Part shown: one piece after another, positions 1-12,294 of the stretch | Layout: every line of letters starts with the position of its first letter | How positions within the stretch are numbered: the first letter of the stretch is position 1 | Assembly (NCBI RefSeq): GCF_030253575.1 | Contig: NC_080561.1 | Coordinates: 38,487,564-38,551,563 of the forward strand | DNA length: 64,000 nt | Direction of reading: 5' to 3' | Origin: Rhododendron vialii | Taxonomy: Eukaryota > Streptophyta > Magnoliopsida > Ericales > Ericaceae | Translations under genes and position numbers: made by a program | The notes under the pieces: model-generated | The model's input: the letters and a program-made list of their open reading frames with translations, nothing else | What the model was told of the DNA's origin: nothing | The model's database searches: none

Positions 1-614
1 TACTTTTCCAGCCGTCATGTGAGATAAGGATTTCAAAATTCAAACCATCTGATGCAGTTCTCTCACTCTCAAACACGCAAATCCTCCCCTATCCACCTAT
101 GGAAACTTTACATCCATCTCTAAATTCTCTCTCAAACACGCAAATCCTTCGTTTTCCACCTATGGAGACTTTACATCCGTCTCCAAACTAATTTGTCAAT
201 GAATGGAGAAGTCCAAACATTATGTTAAGTGATCACTTTTTTTCACTTTCAAGTAATATGAGACTATTAATGCATGGCATGGCTTGAACAATCAGCATGC
301 GCAAACAAATACTGGACATTCAACCTAATATATCAACCCCTACCCAATGAATTCAACTTTGCGGAAAACAATAACCCAAACAAATTTATTGACCTGTTTA
401 ACTTGAATTAGCAAGTGAAAAGCAAATAATTTTTCAATTCCTAACTTTTGTTTGCACAAACTCAAATGCATAAAACTTTGATAAAATAAAAACGCCATCC
501 AAACACCAATACAAACAAAAAATAATACATAATACTGGAAATGCGTGTCTCGAGTAGATATATAAAAAACACAAAAACATATGTATCTTTGTATCTCCTG
601 TAAAGAGATATTTA

Positions 615-660
<46 letters not shown>

Positions 661-2307
661 CATTATGGGTACTAATCAGGATTTGCAAGAAAATCCGAAA
701 CCATTCTACATCAAGATTTTTCATAAGATTCTAACCCATATTAGATGTTTGTCGAATCCCTATTCAGTACTTTCCATCGCCAAATTTCTATCCTCATCTG
801 CCTGTAGCAATAGTAAAACTCATGTGCCATTGACGCTACCTTCTAGCCTGGAACCAGGAATAGTAAGACTCATGCACCCACCCACCTCCACTGCCATATT
901 CCAATGATTTTCTTTTGTTTTTGTTTCTTTTTGGTTTGTTTCTAGCAACAAACCCGTGCTATGAACGAGAGTTCAACAAAAGGATCTCAACACCAAAGAT
1001 ACATATGCATTTTGAATTTCTAAATGAAAATGATCTCAACCTCTCTCATGTATCTGCTCACAAAAATACTTCGTAAAACACTACATATGGATCATACAAA
1101 CCTAATGTATGAGTTTTAACTTTTAACCGTTTTCCCTTCAACTGTCAAGATTCATAATATACAAAGAATAAAATTGCAAGACTATCATAGTACTGATACT
1201 TTTTAAACAAATTGTGCAAAATATAAGGAGGTGGTTTTTTTAGTAATATTGTGAGCAAAAAGAGAAACTTTATTACACATATTTGTGGGCAATACACATG
1301 TGCTTAAATAGACATAATGAGGGTGTTTCAATGTTTCTATAGTGTCACATGAAATAAACCTAATTTTCAAACTTAAACGTTTAAATTACAACAAAAAAAT
1401 ATCTCACAATTAAATTATAGAAAATTGAGAGTTTACCTATTTGCTCCTTCGACTTTACGTGGTTTAACCACAAATACAACCATTTTATGTGTCCTCGAAG
1501 AAATTCGCCTTACATTGCACCCCATCCAAACATTGTAATGCAAAGATTATAAAACAAAAAAAACAAAAATTAAACATATATGTTTGTTGTTAAGAAAAAA
1601 TCTCTTTGGAATTTTTCAAGATTAAACAAAAATAAAAGCGTGAATGAGCATTAAAGGCTGAATCATTCACCAAAAAAGGAAAAAAAATTCTTAAAGAAGT
1701 TTTTTGAATCATAGATTTGTAAAAAGATAAAAGAAAAAAAAAAGGAAAAGATCAATAATAGCAAGAGGAGTGTTAGTCATTGGTAGGCACCATACACTCC
1801 ATGCATTTGATAGGATTTTAAACTTCATTAACTATAACTAACAATATTAATTTTGGGTAGGGAAAAAAATCAATAATAATAAAATGACAAAATATATGGT
1901 TGTATACCATTTTTCTTGCCTACGATGTGTCCCTAGAAAGCAATTATGAAGAGGGCAATCCAAACATTGATATCTGTCAATAGATAATAGAAAAAGCCCA
2001 TTTCCAATTAACAAAAGCTTAATTGTATCAAATTAAGATTAGGCAAAAATCAAATTAATATTCGGAAAAAATCACACATCGCGTGAACAAACATTACACT
2101 AAATTAAATTCATGTCATTACCTTGGTTGATGTTTGGTTTGCTCAAAAGAACCTCAGGAAATCTGTAAACGACGTCTAAAACCATAGGAATCCATGAATT
2201 TTCTTTTGAATACGTAAGAAAATAAAATCATAGAAAAATTATGTAAATCACACTCACTTTGGTTGCACATGATCTCCACGTTGAATGCCCCTAAGAACAA
2301 ACTAACC

Positions 2308-2344
<37 letters not shown>

Positions 2345-3822
2345 TTTTGAAAATTGATATTAGAAATCCCATAAAATTAAGGACGAAATGATTAGCTGTA
2401 AATCTTCTGTTTTTTTAAAGTTTCTTATAAGCGAACCTATCAGTTAAACAATTTTTTAATCAGTAGATACCTATATGCATATGGAGATTATGGGATCAAT
2501 CACAAAATTACCTTGCTTTCCATAATTTGTGACAAAATTTGAATTTGAATGAGATAATATATTAAAAATTCCATTAGATTAGGAAGGATGTGATTTATGT
2601 ATTGACTAACATTACCTTAATCAAAGAAGATGAAGTTTTGTTAAAGTAATGTTCCATTTCAGTTTCGAATCTTACCCATTTGAAAATAATGAAAATTAAA
2701 AAACAGAGTCTGAGATTTCGGTTCCACCATAAATGTGCTCTCTTCTTTCTTTTTTTTTTGTCATAAAAAAACAAAGTATATACCAGAATGCCATTTTGTA
2801 AAATAAAAGAGAAACATTGGAAGGTGGAGATTTATGCAGAATGAGGGGATAAATCTAGAGCGTTGATTATGTTTAGGATTCAAAAGCAGCTTTGTTTTAT
2901 TAAACGGTCTTGCTATTTTCAGCCCATTGGGCTGACGATAAGCACATTAGAAGCCAAGAAAAGTATGTATTTATATTTATTTTTTACACCATTTAATATA
3001 TATTCACACACCTACTACTGTCAGCCCATTTGGCTGCTTTTAGAATTTTTCTTTATTATATAGATATTTTTGAACATCCTCTCTCATTTCCAAACAAATT
3101 GATAATGAATGAAGAGGTCCAAAGTTTATGTTAAGTGATCACTTATTCCACACTCAAAGAATGTGTGATTATATTTCTTTAACATCATACTTTACATTCA
3201 ATCACATCTATTGTCTGTCATGTGTAACATCTTTTGGGTTTATCATTGTGGGGTATGGATGGTGAATTTTTAAAACGTGCATGGGGCGGAATGGGCTCCG
3301 CTTTGATATCATTTAAAACTTTTTATCCATCTTGAAACCAATTGGTAACGAACAGAGTAGTCCTAATATTATATTAAGTTATCACACATTTTACTCCGAA
3401 GCAACGTGAAACTAAATTTCCATAACAGCCACTGACCTACTATTATTGTTCACTCTACACTTACGCCTCGCTTGATCAATATACGGATCGCCCGGAACGT
3501 GCCCCAATTTTTGTGAAGGCACTGACATCTCCTTCTGTTCTGATCAGACCACGCCTCGCGCCTCCAATCGGTTCACTTCTGCTCCCTTTGTGTTGGAGTT
3601 TTTAGAAAAGTTTGTGGTACAGTAAAATCAACTAGCAATGGAAGCATAGGAATTGGACAAGTACAACTTTTCCTTATCTTTTTCGGATACATGAGTGAAA
3701 CCAAGTCTTAACAAAAAAAAAAAAGGAGTTTTATTAATGCTTTCAGAATAACTGATTTACAACATTATGGAAAGAACGATATATAAATAAGAAAAAAATA
3801 AATGAAGACCAACATTTGAAAA
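1..3822. other. AT-rich spacer downstream of GLOX copy 1
   Basis: No gene seen. At 66-191 is a 63-bp tandem duplication (CTCTCAAACACGCAAATCC units). Diverged relatives of its flank recur at about 3070-3160 and 3290-3400 (GTTAAGTGATCACTT). A (TA)n tract lies at 617-658 and a (TC)n tract at 2311-2338. From about 3597 the sequence matches the 3' flank shared by the other GLOX copies. Confidence 0.7.
617..658. repeat. (TA)n microsatellite
   Basis: About 21 uninterrupted units. It creates spurious Ile-Tyr open frames on both strands. Confidence 0.95.
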
Positions 3823-5415
3823 TTAGGAGATCAATTGGACCCAGCTAGCGACACTCGGCACGCCTTCGATAACCACAAACATCATATAATACCCTGGTGG
3901 AGCCACCATCCCATTGGGCGGCGCCATACACCCAATCCTGAGCTGTTTATTACCTTTCGAAATTACATTGGTGACCAACTTTACCAATCTCTGCCCCTGC
4001 GAAAACGAATGCGTAGAGAAAGGCGCACTTGCAATATTCACCTCCACTATCTTCCCCAATAATGGCACCGTTACGAGCAACTCGAAATTCTTCCCGTACC
4101 ACACCGTCTCTGGCGGCTCCACCACCATCGGCCTGAAATACGCCTTGTCCAAATACTCCGGCGAAAAGGCCTCGATTCTCAGCTCTGTGGGGAAAGGCTG
4201 AACCCACGTGTATGCCCAATGCGTGTTACTTCCAGCGAGCAAAATTCTCCCGTCGGGCAATAAATTTGCGGTCGAGTGGTACAATCTAGGGATTGTAGTG
4301 GGATTTAGGGTCGTAAAGCGGGAGCCCAAAAGTTGATTAGGTTGGTATAGAACCGGGTTCAAAGCTGGGTCAGTTGCCAATCCGAACCCTTGCGACCCTG
4401 CTTGAGCCCCGCTGATGATTAATATGTCTCCTGTTGGTAGCATCACCATTTCCCCCATGATTCGAACAATTGGCATGGTATCCATCTCCCAATAAGGGTT
4501 GGGATCAGTCGCCACGATCCGCCCGCAGCTCCCTTTGGCCGGTAGATTCACATTATTATTCAGGTAGGCATCGTATTGGGCCCCACCGCAAATGACAATT
4601 GTAGCTGTGGAATAGTCTCCTTCCAATGCAAGCATGGTAGAGGATCCGGCAGACGGGTAGTTACGTGGGCCCCCCTCCAGCTGAGGAAAAGTTTTTAAAA
4701 TCACGTTACTATTGTAATCGTATAGCACGGATTGATTGTTAGCAAATATAAACAGATTTCCTTGAGGGAGAAGGTGAACATATGGATACAGGTTATCCCC
4801 TTGGTTGTCTCCCTCATTGGCGAGGAACGGGAAACTGACTGTGCCGCCAGGTCTCTGTGGATAATACTCTAAGGTGCTGCCGCCGACGCCCCCGACTATT
4901 ATGATAGAACCGTCGGGGAGTATCTGATTCGTGGCATACCAACGCCACTCGAACAAATTGACGTTTTGAAGCTCATACCAATCGCACAAGGAGCCGGGTT
5001 CGCAGGGGGTGAACATTCGGAACTTGTTGGAGCCATCGTTCCAGCCGCCGGATTGGAGGAGGGTGCCATTAGGGAGGAATTGGCCCGAGGAGCACCACGT
5101 GTCGGTTTGGATCATGAGGGGACGGACTGTGTTGGTGTTGAGGTCGAGGAGAACGGAATGGGCGGTGTAATCGGGCTGTGGACCCAGGTCATTTGTGTCG
5201 TTGCGGTATTTGCCGTTTGGGAGCGTTATATTGGACGGGCCGATGTCAGTCCGGTCGAGCAGGACGACGGTGTTGTACCGGGTGACGGCGGCGTGCATGG
5301 CGGCAATGCCAGCGTTTGGCACAATGACTTGCCAGGAGCCCCCCTTGGCATGTGTTCCGATGATTGCGAGGGTGAAGCAGAGGAATTGTAGACACAAGGA
5401 AATCGGAGCGGCCAT
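3823..5415 (-). CDS. GLOX copper-radical oxidase, copy 1 (intact, 530 aa)
   Basis: Intronless secreted oxidase of the glyoxal oxidase/galactose oxidase family. These enzymes oxidise aldehydes or primary alcohols of sugars with O2 and release H2O2 in the apoplast. A hydrophobic signal peptide spans about residues 1-23. The glyoxal-oxidase N-terminal beta-propeller follows, then a C-terminal early-set domain (DUF1929 type). The expected active-site residues are all visible: Cys108 in DTWCSSG (thioether partner), Tyr160 in RWYAT, Tyr379-His380 in RLYHST and His469 in STHSFSQG. The length matches the family and the start is the ATG before the signal peptide. It is the most divergent copy: two cysteines present in every other copy whose N-terminal half is in the window (KCR...YDC region) are Tyr70 and Tyr83 here, and the Cys of NPCL is Ala351. 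Tandem paralogs lie to the right on the same strand. The substrate cannot be told from sequence; galactose-type and glyoxal-type activities are both possible. Confidence 0.93.
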   Translation of the reverse strand: MAAPISLCLQFLCFTLAIIGTHAKGGSWQVIVPNAGIAAMHAAVTRYNTVVLLDRTDIGPSNITLPNGKYRNDTNDLGPQPDYTAHSVLLDLNTNTVRPLMIQTDTWCSSGQFLPNGTLLQSGGWNDGSNKFRMFTPCEPGSLCDWYELQNVNLFEWRWYATNQILPDGSIIIVGGVGGSTLEYYPQRPGGTVSFPFLANEGDNQGDNLYPYVHLLPQGNLFIFANNQSVLYDYNSNVILKTFPQLEGGPRNYPSAGSSTMLALEGDYSTATIVICGGAQYDAYLNNNVNLPAKGSCGRIVATDPNPYWEMDTMPIVRIMGEMVMLPTGDILIISGAQAGSQGFGLATDPALNPVLYQPNQLLGSRFTTLNPTTIPRLYHSTANLLPDGRILLAGSNTHWAYTWVQPFPTELRIEAFSPEYLDKAYFRPMVVEPPETVWYGKNFELLVTVPLLGKIVEVNIASAPFSTHSFSQGQRLVKLVTNVISKGNKQLRIGCMAPPNGMVAPPGYYMMFVVIEGVPSVASWVQLIS

Positions 5416-5474
5416 AGTGCTGAAATTAAGCGAGAGAGTGTTCAGATGTGTGTGTCTACCGCTTTTTGAACTGA

Positions 5475-5482
5475 TATATATA
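5475..5482 (-). promoter_or_regulatory. TATA box of GLOX copy 1
   Basis: TATATATA on the minus strand, 60 bp upstream of the ATG. It is preceded by the block TTGAACTGA-TATATA that recurs upstream of copies 2, 4, 5 and 6, so the core promoter was duplicated with the genes. Confidence 0.6.
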
Positions 5483-6606
5483 GGTAATAAAACCCAACGA
5501 CCGCCAACCCTGTAGTTGGTGGTTGGTGGAGAGAGAGAGAGAGGGGAATGTCAACTGAAATACCCATAATGTTTTAGGATACAGAGAAGAGAGTTGGATT
5601 TCTTGCAGGACTCATAGGGAATGTTTTTGGAACTGAGACTTGTTTACTTGAAAATAGCACGTCGCTTCCACGATCTTATCATTGTCATTCACCAATCAAC
5701 TATTATATTTTTGGAACAGATTGGATGAATGGATTTGGATGAATGGATTGAATGATCCACGATGTCTCCAATATTATTCAATTCACCAACTATATACAAG
5801 TTAATGATTTCTTTCCTATAAGAAATGTACAAGAAGTAGTTGGTTTTTTCTTTACAAAATCGGATGTCCGGACTAGCTACACCGCGACTAATATCAGGGC
5901 TCTGAAGTTTAGGAACAGACAAACTCTCTAGCGGCCTCAAGATATGGAATGTTTGGCCTCCTTGAGAATTGAATATGCGAACTCATATAAGACAAGCACT
6001 TATTTGCTTTCTCGTATCTACTTGGCCAAACTTTTTGGGTTAATGAAAATGGAAGTAGTTGGTAAACATAAAAATATGCACTCCATATATTGTTTAAAAA
6101 ATTTCAAACGAGAAGCCCACTGCAACAAATAATTTTTTTTTTTTTTGGTACATCACTACAACAAATAATGGTTTTAGGGCGAGACATACATTGGTTGGGA
6201 AAGCCAAAATTTTGGTTGCCAATGAGATTTGAGACAATATTTCATATGATAAGGTTTGAAATCACTTTTTGCAACCAATTTGGTCCCTAAAGGCCTTGCA
6301 CCCCAATGCTCCATTTTGTTGCTAAAACCCTCTTTTAACTATTAATAATTGCGGTCTCTAAATGAGTTACTCATTATCAACCAATTTTATAAGAATAAAT
6401 ATCTGGTCCCAAACGGCCTTGCAAATTAGGGTCATGCTTGTATAAATATGTGACAACCCAAAAATAATGAATTCGCTAATGAAAGATGAATTTTCAAAAT
6501 AACAAAAAAATGATGAATTCCCTAATGATGTATTAATAGGTACGTTATGGACCCATTGGATTGCCCTCAATTCAAAGCGTATTGCGTATACACTATTCCT
6601 CTTTTA

Positions 6607-7146
6607 GAGCAAGTCCAGTGGTGCAGAAATGGCTCAAGCCATTCCCAAAGAATGGCACAATTGACATAAAACCTTACCCCAATGGGAGGCTATTTGTTGG
6701 GCCAATTTTTCAGCCATTTTCAACAAAAAGAAATGGCACCTAAAATGGCTCGGCCATTTTTGCCACATCATCAAAAACCAACCAACGATCCTTCACTCGA
6801 GTCTTCTTCCCGACAAAACTGTGGCTGTGTACATGTGGTGTGTGCGCGCGCTTGAGAAAATGAAAACATTGTTCCATGAGGATAATATTCTTGCACATTT
6901 GCTCAAGAATATTGCCCTCTTAATTGAAATAAATTGCACCCGATTCACTACATGTGGGTAGTGTGATAGTCGGTGAAAGTTAGTTAGGAAAAGGATACAA
7001 GGAGAATTGTTGAAAAAATGGCCTTACAAATGGAAATGCACCATTGGTCCTATCATTGTCATTTCTTGGCCAAATGACACTATTCATGGCCATTTTAAGA
7101 AAATGCCTAGATAGAGCCAAAATGGGCCCAACCATTAGACTTGCTC
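6607..7146. mobile_element. Harbinger/Tourist-like MITE, 540 bp
   Basis: Terminal repeats GAGCAAGTCCAGTGG and GAGCAAGTCTAATGG (inverted), with the 3-bp duplication TTA at 6604-6606 and 7147-7149. The interior repeats AAATGGC motifs. No coding capacity. Confidence 0.8.
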
Positions 7147-7374
7147 TTAGTGTGTATGTTATGGTAGTACCTTTATCTTGAAGAATTTGGTGGTCTATTA
7201 CTTAGCTCCCAGATTTAATTTTATCCATAGTTTTTTTATTTTTTGCTATATAAATTTATCCATAGTTAGTCATTACAACAACATCAATAAGAACAGAACT
7301 TGATCATCTAGTCCTCAATTATTGGGGTATGGGGAGGAGAGATTTGAGACAAACCTAACATTATATATAGAGGA

Positions 7375-7715
7375 ATTTTCAAGTGAGGGATCCCTCATTT
7401 TGTTAAAATGAGGGACTTTCATTTCCCGATCAAATTCTGAAAATCCGAACCGTTCAATGTGTGCAGAACGTAATTTTAAGGGTCCTCGCAAGAAATCAGC
7501 AAAAAAAATGACCGGGAAGGGCGTCATCCGAGCAGTTTTTTTTGAACAGTTCAATGAAAACTGCTCGGATGAAGCCCTTCCCGGTCATTTTTTTTGCTGA
7601 TTTCTTGTGGGGACCCTTAAAATCACGTTCTGATCACTTTGAGCAGCTCGGATCATTGAAATTCAATCGGGAAGGGGAGTCCCACATTTTAATAAAATGA
7701 GGGATCCCTCACCGG
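7375..7715. repeat. Long foldback (hairpin) MITE
   Basis: Two arms of roughly 160 bp (about 7375-7540 and 7555-7715) pair almost throughout around a short loop. The innermost about 50 bp are nearly perfect (AGCAAAAAAAATGACCGGGA). The flanks share AACCTAAC-TTATATA (7352 and 7716), possibly a target duplication. Confidence 0.8.
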
Positions 7716-7721
7716 AACCTA

Positions 7722-7729
<8 letters not shown>

Positions 7730-7786
<57 letters not shown>
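7730..7786. repeat. (TA)n microsatellite
   Basis: About 28 units directly beside the 7375-7715 foldback. Confidence 0.95.
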
Positions 7787-7789
<3 letters not shown>

Positions 7790-8124
7790 TAAAGTGATTG
7801 CTCTCAGATTACTATTGACAGTGGACCCCTATACCTCCAAGAACCGAGGTTCAGGAGGGGCATTTTGCTGTAGAACCATAGCCTACAAATCAAAGCCGAA
7901 AGGCATCAAAGAGGATATGCCTAAAGACCAAAATCAACTATATATGCATATTATCATGCTTTCTTCATTCATAGTCCAGAGCACTAAAAAACACATTACC
8001 CATAGTTAGCTAGTCATTGAATCAAAATAAAGAACCTTCTCATTGTTTTTCTTTTCTTGACAAATGAACACCAAAAATTTGATTTTCATGTGTAAAATTC
8101 TTTTGTTACATGAACATTTGTAAA

Positions 8125-8345
8125 CCCCATGGGGTTCGTTTAGTGGTCAAGACTTGAGACTTAGGGTTTGCTATTTTCTAAGATTTTAGGTTCGAAACCA
8201 AATGTGTTATCAACTCATTTGAGGCCAGTACACATAGAGTTTTGCTCTGGTTTTAATTGAAACCCTAACAAGTAGGCCGTGGGATTGGTCCACCATGATT
8301 AGGTGAGGTGCACATAAACTGACCTGACACATGAGTTAAAAATAG
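8125..8345 (+). mobile_element. tRNA-derived SINE fragment
   Basis: An A-box-like TTTAGTGGTCAAGAC and the B box GGTTCGAAACC (8189-8199) are spaced as in a tRNA promoter. A non-tRNA body follows. No clear tail. Confidence 0.55.
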
Positions 8346-8871
8346 GGTATCTAATGAAACAAGGGCAATTTCAGGCTTATTCAAATTTTGAGATAAAAAC
8401 GTAACTTCCATAGTGATCGGGATGAAACATAAATGCCTGCATGTGAAGGACTAATATTTAAGTGACCCCATTAAACTACTAAATCATAAAATCAGAACCT
8501 ACCAAAATAGTGACGGACTCAGGGTTTCACAGTTTTTTCTTTTAACACGAAAGGAGCGAAATTTTATTTGAGTAGAGGCGCGGTCCGAAGACCTCATATC
8601 AGCAAGGGCCAAATTAAGAAATTTTTGGGAGACAGGACCCCCAAATCTTCCAATCGGACACCTAATATGAGCTACCCTATTTACAGGACGTTAACTTGAC
8701 AAAAAATACGAGAGGAGAATAACGTAACAAGTTATAAACAATCAGAAATGATAGAGTCAGAAAAAGAAATTCCCCCTTGGTTCAGAGCCTGAAAGGCGAA
8801 AATTGGAATTTTTTTTCCCAACTGAAAGGCGACGTAAATTAACTTCTACCATTGATATCATAGATGCACAC

Positions 8872-8875
<4 letters not shown>

Positions 8876-8928
<53 letters not shown>
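8876..8928. repeat. (CT)n microsatellite
   Basis: About 26 units, perfect. Confidence 0.95.
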
Positions 8929-8931
<3 letters not shown>

Positions 8932-9943
8932 ACGGAAGAAGCATATCCATTTATAAAATCCATACGGCATCTACATATTATCACCGGAATATAGATCAAG
9001 CTATATTATACAGTAACAAATTTCCACCCGAATACAATCTTGGAAGGGCACCCATTCTTGAATTATTAACATGTCTTTCGATTAGATAGGTGTTAGATTT
9101 TTTTTTTTTGGAAAAGTCCATGGTACAGGAATCAATCAACTAGCAATGGAACTAAAAGCATTGGACAAGTACCCCATTTCTATCTTTCTGCAAATGCATG
9201 AGGGAAACCAAATCTTAAAAGCAAATGCGTTTTATCACTCTCTCAAAATTTGTTTTTGAAAACATCATAGATGGAACAGAAGGTATAAATGAATTAAAAA
9301 ATGAAAAACCAACATTTGAAAATTAGGAGGTCAATTGGACCCAACGAGCAACACTCGGCACTCCCTGGTTAACAACAAACATCATATAATATCCTGGCGG
9401 TGCCACCATCCCATTGGGCGGCGCCTGAAACACGATCCTGTAGTCTCCATTAACTTGCGACACGACACGAGTGACACCCAACTTTACCAATCTCTGCCCT
9501 TGCGAAAACGAATGGGTAGCGAAAGGCGCACTTGCAAAATTCACCTCCACCTCACAGTCTTCTAATATTGGCGACAACACCGTTACATACACATTGTAAA
9601 GATTCCCGTACTGCACCGTCTTTGGCGTCTTTGTCACCACCGGCCTCAAATTCACGTTGTCTGCCGCCAAATACTCCGGCGAAAACGCCTCGATTCTAAG
9701 CTCCGTCGGAAAATCCCAGTCAAAAGTGTAGTAGTAATGCGTGTTACTTCCGGCAAGCAAAACTCTCCCATCGGGCAATAAATTCGCGGTCGAGTGGTAT
9801 AATCTAGGGATTGAACCGGGGTTTAGCGTCATAAACCGGGATCCCTCAGGTTGGTCAGGTTGGTATAGAACCGGGTTCAAACATGGGTTTGTTGCCAATC
9901 CGTACCCTTGCGACCCCGCTTGAGCCCCGTTGATGATTAATAC

Positions 9944-10507
9944 TGTTGCGGAAACAAAGGACCAAACCAGAACACAAACACATATACAAACACAGAGACA
10001 AAGATTTACGTGGTTCCTCAAAATCGGGTACGTCCACGGGAGAGGGCCGACAAATTTCTATTTATAGAGGAAGAGGAGGATTACAAAATCACTCAAACTC
10101 ACACTCACTCAGAGACTGATACAAATGCATACATATGCTGCTCTCAAACTCTCTCTGATTTTCAGATGCTCTATCATTCTCTTTTTGACAGAGCCTCCTA
10201 GGATGAGCTCGGCTCCCTCCCGAAGGAGGAGCCCTCACGCTGCTCTACTCTCTCTACACTACCTCACTCTCCTCTCTGGTCTCTCACTCAAGAGAGATAC
10301 AAACCCCAAGCAGAGGACTCCAATTTATAGCCAAAACCTGGAGCCCTATTCATGAGCCACGAGAGGCTCATTTACTGCAATCCCATGCCTGGGATTTTCA
10401 AGATTTAGGCAAATCTTTTGAAGTCTACAAAGGCTGCCAAGGCTGCCATCTTTGACCAATGAGAGAATTGGAGCCACACTTCAGCAGCCCATGTGCTGAT
10501 TTCAACA
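9944..10507 (-). repeat. 3' LTR (element orientation)
   Basis: 564 bp, offset by exactly 2,351 bp from its partner throughout. It contains the minus-strand TATA box CTATAAATAG at 10058-10067. Confidence 0.95.
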
Positions 10508-12294
10508 ATCTCCACCTTGACGACAATTCTCCAAAAAGTCCGATGCTGCCCCCAAATACAATCCAAAAACAGAACAAACAGACTCTCTACAAACTCGAAC
10601 AAACAAAGAGAGACAAGAGAGCAAACTATAGAAGCAAACAACAGTGCTCTCAAAACAGAACAAACAAACAGACTGACTGCAGATAACAGATGCTCTTAAC
10701 AAATTCAAAATACCGGAACAAACCAACAGAAGAGCCAGATTTCCGAAGTCTTCGAGTAAACTTCAGAACAGATTCGGACAAGTCGCGCGACAACTCAAAA
10801 GTCCCGGCAACAGATTCATATACAAATTCAGATGCTTGACCCACATCAAGCCAAATGCTCAACCTCGATTGAGCCAGGCGCCCCAGAGGCGCATGCACCC
10901 CGAAGGTGCTTAACATTGAATCAGGTGGACTGAGCTTGAACCACCATCAAACTCACTCCCAATAACTTCAGCGGACAGATCTGCAGTAGATTCAAAATCA
11001 AATTCCCCAATAACGGTGGCAGCTCCACCTTCAGCTTTACTCACACACACACAGTGCACACACTGCACTTTTCATACAACAAGGGGAAGTGATCCCCTGT
11101 GGTCACACCCACCCACTAAGGGTGTACCCCAACAATCACCCCCTTCCGCGTTCGTCAATCCCGTTCTGCCCCTCTAGTCAAGCGCCTGTGTCACTGCTAG
11201 CCATCAGAAGTTTCACCACCCCCACACCGGAAGTGTATCTACCAACTGACCGAGTGTCTCCTTGCAAGACCAGATCTTCCGCGACTGAACCCCGAACGCA
11301 CCGTGCCCAATCACAGAGCACAAAATCCGATTGAACCAGACTGCTTCCGATCACTGTCAATCATCTCCGCAAACCAATGCACTAGTGAGCGCCTGTGTCA
11401 CTACCAACCCGAGTGTATCCTTGCTCACTAGCTCCGCGCATGTTTGCCTCGATCAACCTCCGATCTCTGCAAGTCTGCTCCGCTAAGCGCTCGCACCGGC
11501 CTAGGAGCCCCCAATCCGAAAATGGAGCCCGCGGTTGCGTCCGGAACGTCGAGATAGTCAAAATCGACTAATCATACGCGAAAAACGGAGTCCGAATGGC
11601 CCCGAAATCGCAAAAAACCAAAACTGGCAGTTTGACCATTGACCAGCCACTGTACCGCTGACTGGACTGCCATGTCAGCGTTGACCTGCTGACGTGGACA
11701 GTTGACCTCTGACGTGTCACCAAAATGGGACATTCCTGCTGACGTGGCACCGCCACGTGGTCGCTGACGTGGCTGCTGACTGGGCCGCTGACTCATCGCC
11801 TAGTCAGCGTTGACCGCCCATGTGGCGTTGACCGGCACACGCTCTCCACACGCCAGCGTGTGCTCTCCGCGTGCCAGCGTGCGCTATCCACGCGCGCGCG
11901 CAGATCTGACGCGCTCCGCACGCCCCACCTTTGACCGGCGCGTGCTCGCTCCTCCGGCCACCTCCGACGACGTTCCGACCACCGTTGTGATCGTCTCAAC
12001 AATCCGAATTTGGGTCTTTGATCAAAAAAAAATTTCCGATCACTTTTCGGAACTGGGTTCTATCTGGACAGAACTAGCGGTGAACGCCGCCGTCGAACGG
12101 AGCGTTCTGCTTCTGTGGTGCTCGGTTCGCGACGGGCCTTGGTGCGTTGGAATCGTCTCGGAGAGACGCACGAGACTCAGTGATCAAACTGAGTTTTTGA
12201 TCAGAATTCCGTGACTGTAATTTTCTGGACAGAAACGGAAAACAGAGCCGAAACAGAGTTTGTGTTCTTGGTAACCAAATGCTCTGATACCAAT
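10508..12294. other. Internal region of the LTR element, no coding capacity
   Basis: No recognisable gag-pol. At 11630-11835 it holds a dense run of TTGACC and TGACGTGG-type motifs. At 11820-11960 there is a GC-rich part with CpG-rich runs. Open frames here are short and show no family resemblance. Confidence 0.7.

Larger units (their letters stand above)
5416..9322. other. Spacer between GLOX copies 1 and 2
   Basis: Promoter side of copy 1 (5416-5600), a Harbinger-type MITE (6607-7146), a long foldback repeat (7375-7715), (TA)n at 7730-7786, a SINE (about 8125-8345) and (CT)n at 8876-8928. The common GLOX 3' flank starts at about 9106. No gene. Confidence 0.7.

Noticed and set aside
11572-12214. 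Arg/Ala-rich ORFs in the GC-rich interior of the LTR element
   Set aside because: Composition-driven; no retrotransposon domain and no conservation evidence.
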